DNA of 64,000 bases from Polaribacter filamentus. GTDB taxonomy: Bacteria; Bacteroidota; Bacteroidia; Flavobacteriales; Flavobacteriaceae. The translations under genes were made by a program, and so were the position numbers. This document shows, in pieces, positions 53,961-62,672 of this stretch (position 1 is its first letter; each line of letters opens with the position of its first letter). The notes under the pieces were generated by a model. The model did no database searches and was not told the origin of the DNA. It saw only the letters and a list, made by a program, of their open reading frames with translations. The stretch lies in assembly GCF_002943715.1 (NCBI RefSeq), contig NZ_MQUA01000013.1:427001-491000 (forward strand), given 5' to 3'.

Positions 53961-54344
53961 ATGGATAAAGTAAAATTTGAATTAGAAATCCCTATTCGTG
54001 CGTCACCTAGCATGCTGTATCAGTACATTTCATCACCTTCTAATTTGCAAGAGTGGTTTGCTGACAAAGTGAATTCTAGAGGTGAAATATTTACTTTTAT
54101 TTGGGAAGGAGTAGAAGAAAAAGCAGAATTAATTACAAAAAAGTCTGAAGACAAAATCAGGTTTAAGTGGTTAGAGAGTAAAGATGATGAAAGTTATTTT
54201 GAAATTAAGATTCAAGTTGACGCATTAACAAAAGATGTTTCATTAATTGTTACAGATTTTGCTGATGATGAAGATGAAGTAGAAGAGTCTAAACAACTTT
54301 GGGAAAATCAGATTGATGAATTAAAACATACAATTGGTGCGTAA
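53961..54344 (+). CDS. START-like (SRPBCC) domain protein
   Basis: A 127-residue small helix-grip protein. The N-terminal strand and helix FELEIPIRASPSMLYQYISSP (in part), WFADKV, the central FTFIWEG and the C-terminal amphipathic helix (about 105-125) fit the START-like/AHSA1 fold that is conserved in Bacteroidetes. Ligand is unknown; a hydrophobic cavity is expected. Its C-terminal half is very acidic (DFADDEDEVEES). It is divergent from tRNA-Met and followed by a terminator. Confidence 0.7.
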   Translation: MDKVKFELEIPIRASPSMLYQYISSPSNLQEWFADKVNSRGEIFTFIWEGVEEKAELITKKSEDKIRFKWLESKDDESYFEIKIQVDALTKDVSLIVTDFADDEDEVEESKQLWENQIDELKHTIGA

Positions 54345-54369
54345 TAATTGTTTAAAAATATATAAAAAT

Positions 54370-54391
54370 CAGCAAACTGCTGGTTTTTTTT
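54370..54391 (+). terminator. Short terminator after the START-like gene
   Basis: CAGCA and TGCTG (54370-54374 and 54378-54382) form a 5-bp stem with a 3-nt loop followed by G and eight or nine T. It begins 26 nt after the stop codon. Confidence 0.55.
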
Positions 54392-54416
54392 ATGCCCTAT
54401 TTTTATTAAAATGTAG

Positions 54417-54424
54417 TAGTTTTG
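54417..54424 (+). promoter_or_regulatory. Putative -7 box of the class IV aminotransferase
   Basis: TAGTTTTG matches TAnnTTTG, 17 nt upstream of ATG 54441. No clear -33 TTG was found. Confidence 0.35.
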
Positions 54425-54440
54425 CAATTCTAAATATATA

Positions 54441-55277
54441 TTGATGATTAATTTTAATGGTGAATTATTGTTTGAAGAAAATGTGAAACTTTCTCCCGAA
54501 AATAGGGGTTTTAAATATGGTGATGCAATTTTTGAAACTATAAAAGTGAGTAATAACAGAGTTATTTTTTGGGAGGATCATTATTTTAGATTAATGTCAT
54601 CTATGAGAATGTTGCGTATGAAAATTCCAATGGAATTCACTTTAGAGTTTTTAGAGCAAGAAATTTTAAAAACTGTTGCAGTTCAAGATACTGCTATTTC
54701 TTTTAGAGTTCGATTAAATGTATATAGAAAAGATGGAGGTTTATACACACCAAAAACAAATAAAATTGATTATTTTATTGATGCAAAAGCAAACACCTAT
54801 GTAACTAAAGATATTTACACTGTTGATATTTTTAAAGATTTTTATAATTATTCAGGATTATTGTCAACCATAAAAACCAATAACAGAATGGTGAACACTT
54901 TGGCAAGTATTTATGCGAAAGAAAATGAGTTAGATAACTGTGTTTTAATTAATGAAAATAAAGGTGTAGTTGAAGTTACCAACGCTAATATTTTTATTTT
55001 AAAAGGAAATGTTGTAAAAACACCGGCATACACAGAAGGATGTATAAAAGGTATAATCAGAACAAAAGTGATTGAAATAATTACTAAAAATGAAGATTTT
55101 ACTATAGAAGAAACCACCATTTCTCCTTTCGAAATTCAAAAAGCAGATGAAGTTTTTATTACAAATGCTATTATGGGCGTTCAGGCTGTAACTAATTATA
55201 AAAAGAAAACATTCACCACAAGTTTTTCTAATAAAATAAGCAAGAGTTTAAAGGTTTTAGAGGTAACTACTTCTTAG
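54441..55277 (+). CDS. Class IV PLP aminotransferase (aminodeoxychorismate lyase / BCAT-like)
   Basis: A 278-residue fold type IV PLP enzyme. The starting strand NRGFKYGDAIFETIKV (about 21-36) and the PLP-contact ETTISPFEIQKADEVFITNAIMGVQAV (in two parts, about 212-240) identify the family, together with the lysine in LSTIKTNNRMVNTLAS (about 138-153). Members include PabC (folate synthesis), branched-chain and D-amino-acid aminotransferases; sequence alone does not decide between them. The gene end overlaps the convergent YqgE gene by 4 nt. Confidence 0.75.
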   Translation: MMINFNGELLFEENVKLSPENRGFKYGDAIFETIKVSNNRVIFWEDHYFRLMSSMRMLRMKIPMEFTLEFLEQEILKTVAVQDTAISFRVRLNVYRKDGGLYTPKTNKIDYFIDAKANTYVTKDIYTVDIFKDFYNYSGLLSTIKTNNRMVNTLASIYAKENELDNCVLINENKGVVEVTNANIFILKGNVVKTPAYTEGCIKGIIRTKVIEIITKNEDFTIEETTISPFEIQKADEVFITNAIMGVQAVTNYKKKTFTTSFSNKISKSLKVLEVTTS

Positions 55278-55831
55278 TTTAAAGTAACGTCATTTGGTGC
55301 ATTTACCCAAAGTTTGTAGTCACCACCTTTTTGCAATATGTTATTTCTCCAAAGAGATTCATCATCCTTGGATAAAATATTTTTAATGTCATCTTCTGAT
55401 ATAAACCAAGAATTTAGGTTTAATTCATTCGTAAGTTGATTTTTTGTCCAGCCAGAATAGCCAAGAAAAAAACGAATATTGGTGCTTTCTAAACCACCAT
55501 TATTCAGTAAATCTCTTAATGATTTAAAATTACCACCCCAAAATATACCACTATCAACTTCAATACTTCCTGGTATCAAATGAGGTACGTTATGCACAAA
55601 ATATAGATTATCTTGTTCTACAGGTCCGCCTTGATAGATTGTAAAATCACAATTTATCTCTGGTAATAAATCTTGAAGCGTATATTCTAAGGGTCTATTT
55701 AAAATAAAACCAACAGAATTTTTGTCTGTATGCTCTGTGATTAAAATAATTGCTCTATTAAAAGAACTATCATTTAAAATAGAGGGTTCTGCTATTAATA
55801 ATCTTCCTTTTAGGGGTTTTAAATGGCTCAT
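55274..55831 (-). CDS. YqgE/AlgH family protein
   Basis: A 185-residue protein with the family signatures LKGRLLIAEPSILNDSSFNRAIILI (in part, residues 6-30), GFILNRPLEYTLQDLLPE, the QGGPVEQDNLYFVH motif (about 66-79) and FLGYSGWTKNQLTNEL (about 118-133). The family is widespread and of unknown biochemical function. In Pseudomonas AlgH affects alginate regulation. The stop overlaps that of the convergent aminotransferase gene. Confidence 0.9.
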   Translation of the reverse strand: MSHLKPLKGRLLIAEPSILNDSSFNRAIILITEHTDKNSVGFILNRPLEYTLQDLLPEINCDFTIYQGGPVEQDNLYFVHNVPHLIPGSIEVDSGIFWGGNFKSLRDLLNNGGLESTNIRFFLGYSGWTKNQLTNELNLNSWFISEDDIKNILSKDDESLWRNNILQKGGDYKLWVNAPNDVTLN

Positions 55832-55862
55832 AAGTAAATGTATGTAAAATATAGGAATAAAA

Positions 55863-55886
55863 AAAACTCTCCAAAAAGAGAGTTTT
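55863..55886 (-). terminator. Terminator of the HU gene
   Basis: AAAACTCTC (55863-55871) and GAGAGTTTT (55878-55886) form a perfect 9-bp stem with a short A-rich loop, T-run side facing left. It lies 25 nt beyond the HU stop codon and directly before the YqgE start. Confidence 0.75.
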
Positions 55887-55910
55887 CTTATAGCTTTACG
55901 TTGTAACGTA

Positions 55911-56183
55911 TTAGTTTACAGCTTCGCTTAATCCAGCTCCAGCTTTAAATTTCGCTACATTTTTAGCAGCAATTTGAATAGTTTTTCCAGTTTGTGGGTT
56001 TCTACCACTTCTTGCAGCTCTGTTAGAAACTGAAAAAGTACCAAAACCAACTAAAGCAACTTTACCACCACCTTTTAAAGCAGAAGTTACATTACCTGTA
56101 AAAGACTCTAAAGCTGCCTTAGCTGCTACTTTAGAAATTCCTGCGTCAGCAGCCATTGCATCGATTAAATCAGACTTGTTCAT
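55911..56183 (-). CDS. HU-family DNA-binding protein
   Basis: A 90-residue nucleoid protein with the standard HU/IHF fold. [17 protein letters not shown] is the N-terminal helix, [25 protein letters not shown] (split, about 43-67) the beta arm with the conserved RxGRNPxTG, and [14 protein letters not shown] the terminal strand-helix. It bends and compacts DNA. Arm and helices are all intact. It has an excellent promoter with consensus -33 and -7 boxes and a terminator on each side, so it is monocistronic and likely highly expressed. Confidence 0.95.
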   Translation of the reverse strand: MNKSDLIDAMAADAGISKVAAKAALESFTGNVTSALKGGGKVALVGFGTFSVSNRAARSGRNPQTGKTIQIAAKNVAKFKAGAGLSEAVN

Positions 56184-56236
56184 AATAAATAGATTTTAAA
56201 ATTAATTGAATATTATTTTTTGCTTTATAAGCTTAA

Positions 56237-56266
56237 CAAATATAGACGGATTAAGGGTTTACGCAA
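56237..56266 (-). promoter_or_regulatory. Promoter of the HU gene
   Basis: On the minus strand TTG (56264-56266), a 19-nt spacer and TATATTTG (56237-56244) match the Bacteroidetes consensus. The leader would be about 47 nt. Confidence 0.7.
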
Positions 56267-56369
56267 GTTTGACCTCAAAAAAAGCGCTATTTTGTTAATA
56301 AATAGCGTCAAATTGTTAATAAGGTAGGGTTGAAAAATCAAAAACTCTTAAAACCTTATCAATAAAGGG

Positions 56370-57314
56370 TTAAAGCATTTCTGCTTTTTTAGAAAATGTA
56401 TAACCATTTAAAAGACTTTTTACATCCATTTTTTTCTTACCAGAAAGTTTGATTTCTTCAATAATTATAAATCCGTTATTTACTGCTACTTTCATCTCTT
56501 TTTTAGTAGTAATTATTTTTCCTGTAGCAAATTTATGCTCAGTTATTTCTTTTTGAATGGCATAAATTTTTGCTGATATTTCTTCACCATCATTTTTTAT
56601 GATTGTCCAAGCGGCCGGAAAAGGATTTAAGCCTCTAATTTTATTATATATGGTATCCAAAGAATCTGTCCAGTCTACTTTTGTATTTTCTGGATTTAGT
56701 TTTGGTGCAGATTTCTTTTCTAATTCGGGTTGTTTTTTGGTAATAATATTTCCATCAGAAATTAAATCAATAGTTTTAGCAACTAAATCGGCTCCTAAAA
56801 ACATCAATTTGTCATGCAAAGTACCAACAGTTTCGTTATTTAAAATTGCAATTTCTTCCTGTAAAATTATTTCTCCTGTATCAATTTTATCATCAATAAA
56901 GAAAGTGGTAACTCCCGTTTTGGTTTCGCCATTTATAACTGCCCAATGAATTGGTGCTGCACCCCTATATTGAGGTAATAATGATGCATGGAGATTAAAA
57001 GTGCCAAATTTAGGCATTTTCCAAACTGCTTCTGGCAACATTCTAAACGCAACCACAATTTGTAAATCGGCATTTAAGGCTTTTAATTTTTGATGAAAAT
57101 CTTCGTTTTTCAAATTTTTTGGCTGTAGGATGTTTAAATTTTTAGACAGCGCATATTTTTTTATGTCAGATTCGTTTAGTTTTCTGCCTCTTCCAGCGGG
57201 TTTATCTGCAGCTGTAATTACACCAACGATGTTGTAATTGTTGTCTACTAAATGCTTTAAAATGGTAACAGCAAAATCTGGAGTTCCCATAAAAACGATA
57301 CGTACATCTTTCAT
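56370..57314 (-). CDS. fmt: Methionyl-tRNA formyltransferase
   Basis: A 314-residue enzyme that formylates initiator Met-tRNA with 10-formyl-THF. Signatures are RIVFMGTPDFAVTIL at the N terminus, the catalytic segment FNLHASLLPQYRGAAPIHWAV (in part, about 107-127), and FFIDDKIDTGEI. The C-terminal OB-like tRNA-binding domain (about 205-314) contains IRGLNPFPAAWT. Length is normal. It starts 4 nt after the recQ stop codon, so it is co-transcribed with recQ and the AAA ATPase upstream. Confidence 0.95.
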   Translation of the reverse strand: MKDVRIVFMGTPDFAVTILKHLVDNNYNIVGVITAADKPAGRGRKLNESDIKKYALSKNLNILQPKNLKNEDFHQKLKALNADLQIVVAFRMLPEAVWKMPKFGTFNLHASLLPQYRGAAPIHWAVINGETKTGVTTFFIDDKIDTGEIILQEEIAILNNETVGTLHDKLMFLGADLVAKTIDLISDGNIITKKQPELEKKSAPKLNPENTKVDWTDSLDTIYNKIRGLNPFPAAWTIIKNDGEEISAKIYAIQKEITEHKFATGKIITTKKEMKVAVNNGFIIIEEIKLSGKKKMDVKSLLNGYTFSKKAEML

Positions 57315-57318
57315 GATT

Positions 57319-59208
57319 TTATTTTAGTTGGTATTTATTTTGATGGTTCATTTGTATTTTATCTTCGGATAAAAGTTGACGCAAATGTATTAAAATGTCT
57401 TTTTCATTTGCCTTTAAATGCTGATTTATTTCTTGCGATGTTAATGCGTTCTTTTCTCTTAAAAGTGCTAAAATTTCTAAAGAAATAGCAACTTTTTTTA
57501 TTCTTTTTTTTGACAAACAAACATCGCAAATGCCACATATTTTTTTTGATTTTTCATCAAAATAATCTAATATTTGTGTGTTTCTGCAAGTGTTATTATT
57601 CTGGATGTAGGCTAAAAAATCTTCTGACTTTTTTTCTTTTTGTTTTAAAAATTGATTGATTTCTCTCGAGTATCTATTGATTGTTAAATCATCTTCTCTA
57701 GGAACTAAAAACCGAATTTCTGTATCTGTCTTTACGCTGTTGTAAGTAAGAATATTTTCTTTTTCTAATTGTTCTAAATTGGCAATTACTTGCCTAGAAG
57801 TAATATTATTTTTCTTAGCGAGTAAAAATTCATCTACCTTAACTTCTTGTTTAAATATACCACTGTAAGTTCTTAATAATGAATCTATAAAGCTCTTGGT
57901 ATAGATATTACTTATAGCGTATAAAATGACGTTTTTACTAGTGGAATTAAAAATTATTGTAGATTTTTGATTGTACGTATTTGTAAGTTCGATAATGCCA
58001 TTATTAGATAGAATCTTTAAAATTGAATCTACTTTTACGGCTGTAAAGTTGTAAATTTTAGAGAATTCTAGAAGGTTAAAACTATAAAATTTATCAATAA
58101 TTTCACCTTTTGCGATTCTAAAAAATTGGTATAATTGTCTGTGAACTTCTTTCACTTCAGCAATGCTTGGCAGTGCCTTTTTTACTTGCTTTTTATATAC
58201 ATTAATATCGTTTTCATTTTTAAATAAAACCGCAAAAGATTTAGTTCCATTTCTTCCTGCTCTACCAGATTCTTGAATGTAATTTTCGATGCTAAAAGGC
58301 AAATCAAAATGCACTACAATGGCAACATTTGGTTTATCAATTCCCATTCCGAATGCATTTGTAGAAACTATAATTGGTGTTCTTTCCGTCATCCAATTAT
58401 TAAAAGAAATTTGCTTTTCTTTAGCTGATAAACCTCCGTGATAAAAACTGCTTTTATAATTTTTAGCATTCAAAAAATTACTAATTTCTTCAGTTCTTTT
58501 TCTAGAAGTGACATAAATAATTGCGGGCTCTTTAGTCTTCGTAAAAATTTGTTCGAGCTTTAATAATTTATCTTCGACTGTAAAAACTTGATAGGCTAAA
58601 TTTTCTCTTTCAAAAGACTTTCTAAAAATCTGCGGATTTTCTAATTCAAGGTTTTCTGCAATATCTTTTAAAACGATATTGTTTGCAGTTGCCGTGAGTG
58701 CGATAAAATTTACATCCGGAATTAGCTCTTTCAATATTTTAATATTTCGGTAAGAAGGTCTAAAATCTTGACCCCATTCAGAGATACAATGTGCCTCATC
58801 AATTGCAACAAAAGAAACGTTTAATTCCTGTATTTTTTGCTGAATAAAAGTGGATTGTAATCTTTCTGGAGAAATATATAGGAACTTGATATTTCCGAAT
58901 TTAATATTGTCAAAAAGTGTAATAATTTCATTTTGGGAAGTACCCGATTTTATAGTCGTGGCTTTTATATTTCGTTTATTTAGATTTTCAACTTGATCTT
59001 GCATTAATGCAATTAAAGGTGAAATTACAATGCAAACGCCGTCTTTTACCAAAGCTGGAACTTGAAAACAAATTGATTTTCCGCCACCGGTTGGCAATAA
59101 GGCAATTACATCTTTTTGTTCTAAAACAGCATTTATGATTTCTTCTTGAGGTTCTTTAAAAGAAGAAAAATTCCAGTACTCTTGTATTATTTCTTTTGCA
59201 GAAATCAT
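57319..59208 (-). CDS. recQ: ATP-dependent DNA helicase RecQ
   Basis: A 629-residue superfamily 2 helicase that unwinds DNA 3' to 5' in recombination and repair. The helicase core shows Walker A LLPTGGGKSICFQVPAL, DEAH box VAIDEAHCISEWGQDFRPSY and motif VI QESGRAGRNGTKS. The RecQ-C zinc-binding domain follows, with cysteines in CRNTQILDYF and CGICDVC (about 555-585). The end is a helix-rich segment rather than a clear HRDC domain. I take ATG 59206-59208 as the start, overlapping the TGA of the upstream ATPase gene. A TTG 9 nt upstream is an unlikely alternative. Fmt follows 4 nt downstream. Confidence 0.93.
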   Translation of the reverse strand: MISAKEIIQEYWNFSSFKEPQEEIINAVLEQKDVIALLPTGGGKSICFQVPALVKDGVCIVISPLIALMQDQVENLNKRNIKATTIKSGTSQNEIITLFDNIKFGNIKFLYISPERLQSTFIQQKIQELNVSFVAIDEAHCISEWGQDFRPSYRNIKILKELIPDVNFIALTATANNIVLKDIAENLELENPQIFRKSFERENLAYQVFTVEDKLLKLEQIFTKTKEPAIIYVTSRKRTEEISNFLNAKNYKSSFYHGGLSAKEKQISFNNWMTERTPIIVSTNAFGMGIDKPNVAIVVHFDLPFSIENYIQESGRAGRNGTKSFAVLFKNENDINVYKKQVKKALPSIAEVKEVHRQLYQFFRIAKGEIIDKFYSFNLLEFSKIYNFTAVKVDSILKILSNNGIIELTNTYNQKSTIIFNSTSKNVILYAISNIYTKSFIDSLLRTYSGIFKQEVKVDEFLLAKKNNITSRQVIANLEQLEKENILTYNSVKTDTEIRFLVPREDDLTINRYSREINQFLKQKEKKSEDFLAYIQNNNTCRNTQILDYFDEKSKKICGICDVCLSKKRIKKVAISLEILALLREKNALTSQEINQHLKANEKDILIHLRQLLSEDKIQMNHQNKYQLK

Positions 59209-59810
59209 AATTCGCAAGAAAGCAAATTAATGATAAAATTAGTTCTTTCATCCACAGATCCAAAAGGAACATTTATAATTTTATAACCCAATTCGGAATA
59301 GGCGCTTAGTAAAAAAGTATCAATTACAGAAGATTCTTCAAAAGTTTCATAGCGCTCATTATCAGTTATATGTATTTCTTTCCAAGGAGAAAAGTGTATG
59401 ATAATATCATATTTATATTGCTTGCTTTTTTCTAAAAAAGTAGCAGGAAAATCGGTTTTAAAATAATTCATATATGCATGAACATCAGGAATTCCTCTAT
59501 CAAAAAAGATAACATTTTCTTGTCTTTTTTCAGCTGATAAAAATTGTTCCTCTCTTCCTTCTAAAAGCATTTCACTAAATAAAAGTGGTTCTGTTAAAAA
59601 AAGCTGTTCAATTCCTTTATTTTGCGCTTTTAAAATAACGTCTCTAGAAACTTCATGAAAGCAGAAAAAACCTTTTTCTTTCAATTTATTTAAAACAGTT
59701 GTTTTTCCTGTTCCTGGGCCACCAATTAAAACGATTTTTTGCTGATATTTTTGCAAGTATTTTGTCTTAGAGTTATTGATTTTGATTTTTACCCGAAATT
59801 CGAGTTGCAC
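59205..59810 (-). CDS. AAA family ATPase/kinase (NadR-like P-loop protein)
   Basis: A 201-residue P-loop protein with Walker A IVLIGGPGTGKTTVLNKL (about 26-43) and a candidate Walker B DIIIHFSPWKE further on. FFDRGIPDVHAYMNYF (about 102-117) is typical of the AAA_28/thymidylate-kinase-like group. The nucleotide or metabolite acted on is unknown. The best start is GTG 59808-59810, which leaves 23 residues before the Walker strand; no ATG is available nearby. The TGA overlaps recQ's ATG, so it is the first gene of the ATPase-recQ-fmt operon. Confidence 0.7.
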   Translation of the reverse strand: MQLEFRVKIKINNSKTKYLQKYQQKIVLIGGPGTGKTTVLNKLKEKGFFCFHEVSRDVILKAQNKGIEQLFLTEPLLFSEMLLEGREEQFLSAEKRQENVIFFDRGIPDVHAYMNYFKTDFPATFLEKSKQYKYDIIIHFSPWKEIHITDNERYETFEESSVIDTFLLSAYSELGYKIINVPFGSVDERTNFIINLLSCEL

Positions 59811-59896
59811 AAAAATAAATCATTCGCTTTATAAAACTAATTTTTAATGTAATATTGTGGGTTGTTATTCTATAAATAGTTAAAAGAGATGGAAAT

Positions 59897-60187
59897 ATGA
59901 GCGAAATGAGCGAAAAAAATGCTTTTTACACCAAATTAGAGCTTCAGCTAAAGGATACAACAAGTTTTCCTGGGGAGTATATGTATAAATTTATTGTGCC
60001 TACGGATGAAAATCAGTTCGAAGAAGTGCAAAAAATATTTAATAATGCAGGTGCTGTTATTAAAACAAAAAAATCAAAAACAGGAAAATATTCTAGTCTT
60101 TCTGTCGTATTACAGATAGAAAGTGCTAGTAAAGTAATTGAGTATTACAAAAAAGCAGAAAAAATTAAAGGAATTATATCATTATAA
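59897..60187 (+). CDS. DUF493 (YbeD-like) protein
   Basis: A 96-residue small ferredoxin-like fold protein. The family signature is FPGEYMYKFIVP (about 23-34), followed by KTKKSKTGKYSSLSVVLQIES (in part, about 58-78). YbeD-like proteins are proposed regulators, with no firm role. It stops 4 nt before the start of the peptidylprolyl isomerase gene on the same strand, so it heads the chaperone operon. Confidence 0.8.
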   Translation: MSEMSEKNAFYTKLELQLKDTTSFPGEYMYKFIVPTDENQFEEVQKIFNNAGAVIKTKKSKTGKYSSLSVVLQIESASKVIEYYKKAEKIKGIISL

Positions 60188-60191
60188 ATTT

Positions 60192-61801
60192 ATGAGAAAG
60201 TTAGTATTTTTAGCCGTATTAGGCTGTTCAAGTATCGTTTTTGCACAAAAGAAAAGCAAAGTGTTAGTTACTATTGATGGTAAAAAAACAACCATTTCTG
60301 ATTTTAAAAGAATTTATGAAAAAATTTAGATGCTATTGATAACGAAGAAGCAAAAGATGTCGAGAAAAATTTAGACCTTTTCATTAATTACAAGCTTAAA
60401 GTTAAAGACGCATATGCAATAAAATTAGACACTTTAACCACGTATGTAAAGGAAATGGAAACATACAGAAACCAGCTTTCCGCACCTTATATGCAAGATT
60501 CTGCGTTTATAAATAAGCTTGTAAAAGACGCTTATTTTAGAACAAAGCACGAAGTTAAAGCAAAACATATTTTAATTACAACACCAAAGATTCCTAGCCC
60601 AAAAGATACTTTAGAAGCGTATCAGAAAATTATAAAAATTAGAGATAGAATTGTTAAAGGAGAAGCTTTTGAAGAGGTTGCATTAGAAGTTTCTGAAGAT
60701 CCTTCTGCAAGAGATGATCAAAAATCTGGTAGATCTGGGAATAGCGGTAATTTGGGTTATTTCTCTGCTTTTAAAATGGTGTATCCTTTTGAAGCTGCTG
60801 CTTATACTACTAAAATTGGTCAAGTTTCAGATCCTTTTAGAACCAGTTTTGGATATCATATTTTACAAGTTGATTCTTTAAGACAATCGAAAGGTGAGGT
60901 TGAGGTTGCTCATATTTTAATAAATGATACTTCTTCTATAGGTAAAGAACTGGCAAATGAAGTGTATAAAAAACTAGAGAGTGATGCGCAATTTGGTGCT
61001 TTAGCAAGACAGTACTCTAGTGATGTTGGTACAAAATCTAAAGGAGGGAAATTGAGACAATTCGGAACTGGTATGATGGTAAAACCTTTTGAAGATGTTG
61101 CTTTTAGTTTGGAAAAGGAAGATGAGTATTCTAAACCATTTCAAACGCGTTTTGGATGGCATATTGTTCAATTAATTAAAAAGCATCCTATCGCACCTTT
61201 TAGTGAAATGGAAAGTGAATTGAAAAATAAAGTTAGATCTGGCGATAGAGCTCAATTATCTCAAAAAGCGATAATCAATAAATTGAAGAAAAAGTATTCA
61301 ATTGTAGAAAATGAAGATGCTAAAGAAATTTTTAATAGATCAAATCTAAAATCAATTTCTAAAGATTCACTTCAATCAATAATTTTATCAATAAATGAGA
61401 AGAAAATCACTCAAGAACAATTTGCAGATTACCTTAAAAATCTAAGAAATGTTCCTATTTTTCAAAGTTTTGAAGATTTTAAGGATTCAGAAATTTTATC
61501 CTATCATAAAGATAATTTAGAGAAAACAGAACCAGAATTTGCATATACTTTGCAGGAATATGAAGACGGTTTATTATTGTTTGAATTAATGCAACAAAAA
61601 ATTTGGGAAAAATCATCTAAAGACACACTAGGTTTAAAGAATTTTTTTGATGCCAATATTAAAAAGTATCAGCCAAAAGAATTAGATAAAATTAAAGGAG
61701 AAGTAATGAATGATTATCAGAGCTTTTTGGATGAAAATTGGATATCAGATTTAAGAAGAAAGAGTTTAATAGAGGTTAATAAAAGACAGCTTAAAAATTA
61801 A
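60192..61801 (+). pseudogene. SurA/PpiC-type periplasmic peptidylprolyl isomerase, frameshifted at an A6 run
   Basis: ATG 60192 encodes a signal peptide (MRKLVFLAVLGCSSIVFAQ) and SKVLVTIDGKKTTISDFKRI, then YEKI and a TAG at 60327-60329. Adding one A to the A6 run at 60319-60324 gives YEKNLDAIDNEEAKDVEKN and a frame that stays open to 61801 (536 residues in all). The rest has two parvulin domains, at about residues 130-230 (VKAKHILITTPK ... FGYHILQVDSL) and 240-330 (VEVAHILIN ... FGWHIVQLIKK). The remaining gene is undamaged, so either sequencing error, slippage or very recent loss is likely. It lies 4 nt after DUF493 and 22 nt before the next operon gene. Confidence 0.7.
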
Positions 61802-61823
61802 TTAAATTTTATAAAAGCAACTA

Positions 61824-62672
61824 ATGAAACATTTTATAATTGCATTCTTTGGGATACTTCTATTAAATTCTTGTACTTATTTTAAAATGCAAGAAGATGA
61901 AGAAGTAGCCTTAGAAATTGTTGCAATTGTAAATACACAAAAGCTTCATAAAAAAGATTTACTTAGCATTTTACCGGAATATATAAGTAAAGAGGATAGT
62001 GTTATTTTGGTGAAAAGTTTTATTAATAATTGGGCAATAAAACAAATATTACTTCAAAAAGCAGAAAACAACAACTCTATAGAGGAAATTAATGAAATTG
62101 AGCTTTTAGTTAAAGATTACCGAGAAAGTCTACTGATTAATAATTATAAAGAAATTTTGATTAAACAGCAATTAGATACCCTTATTAAAGACGAAGAAAT
62201 TGTTGATTTTTACTTTAAAAATAAAGAAAACTTTAAACTGAATGAGGAGCTCGTGAAAATCAAATATCTTCATTTTGATAAAAAACTAATTAATAAAAAT
62301 GAGCTTATAAAATTATTTGCATCAGAAAAAATTGAAGATTTAGAAAAGTTAGAAAAACAACAACTAAGTTTTAAGCATTTCCAATTTAACGATTCTGTTT
62401 GGACACAATTAGATAAGGTTTTGTTAAAACTTCCTTTTTCAAAGGATAATATGTTAAAAAAATCAAAATTACTCCAAAAACAAGATTCATTAGGGTTATA
62501 TTTGGCGGCTATAAAAGAGGTTTTAATTAGGAATGATACGGCTCCATTGAGCTATATTAAATCTACCATAAAACAAATGATTTTACATAAACGTAAAATT
62601 GAATTAATTAGAGACATAGAAAAAATATTGGTTAAAGATGCAACAAAGAACAACAATTTTAAAGTATACTAA
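61824..62672 (+). CDS. Lipoprotein related to SurA-type chaperones, without a parvulin domain
   Basis: A 282-residue lipoprotein with lipobox LLLNSC|TYF near residue 17. The segment from about 28 to 110 (VAIVNTQKLHKKDLLSILP, then IEEINEIELLVKDYRESLL) looks like the N-terminal helical chaperone part of SurA-type proteins, with the typical start of such domains. KNKENFKLNEELVKIKYLHF (in part, about 135-155) suggests a reduced isomerase-like segment, but no conserved parvulin motif is seen. It sits between two SurA-like genes and overlaps the downstream one by 35 nt. It probably assists outer-membrane protein folding. Confidence 0.65.
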   Translation: MKHFIIAFFGILLLNSCTYFKMQEDEEVALEIVAIVNTQKLHKKDLLSILPEYISKEDSVILVKSFINNWAIKQILLQKAENNNSIEEINEIELLVKDYRESLLINNYKEILIKQQLDTLIKDEEIVDFYFKNKENFKLNEELVKIKYLHFDKKLINKNELIKLFASEKIEDLEKLEKQQLSFKHFQFNDSVWTQLDKVLLKLPFSKDNMLKKSKLLQKQDSLGLYLAAIKEVLIRNDTAPLSYIKSTIKQMILHKRKIELIRDIEKILVKDATKNNNFKVY

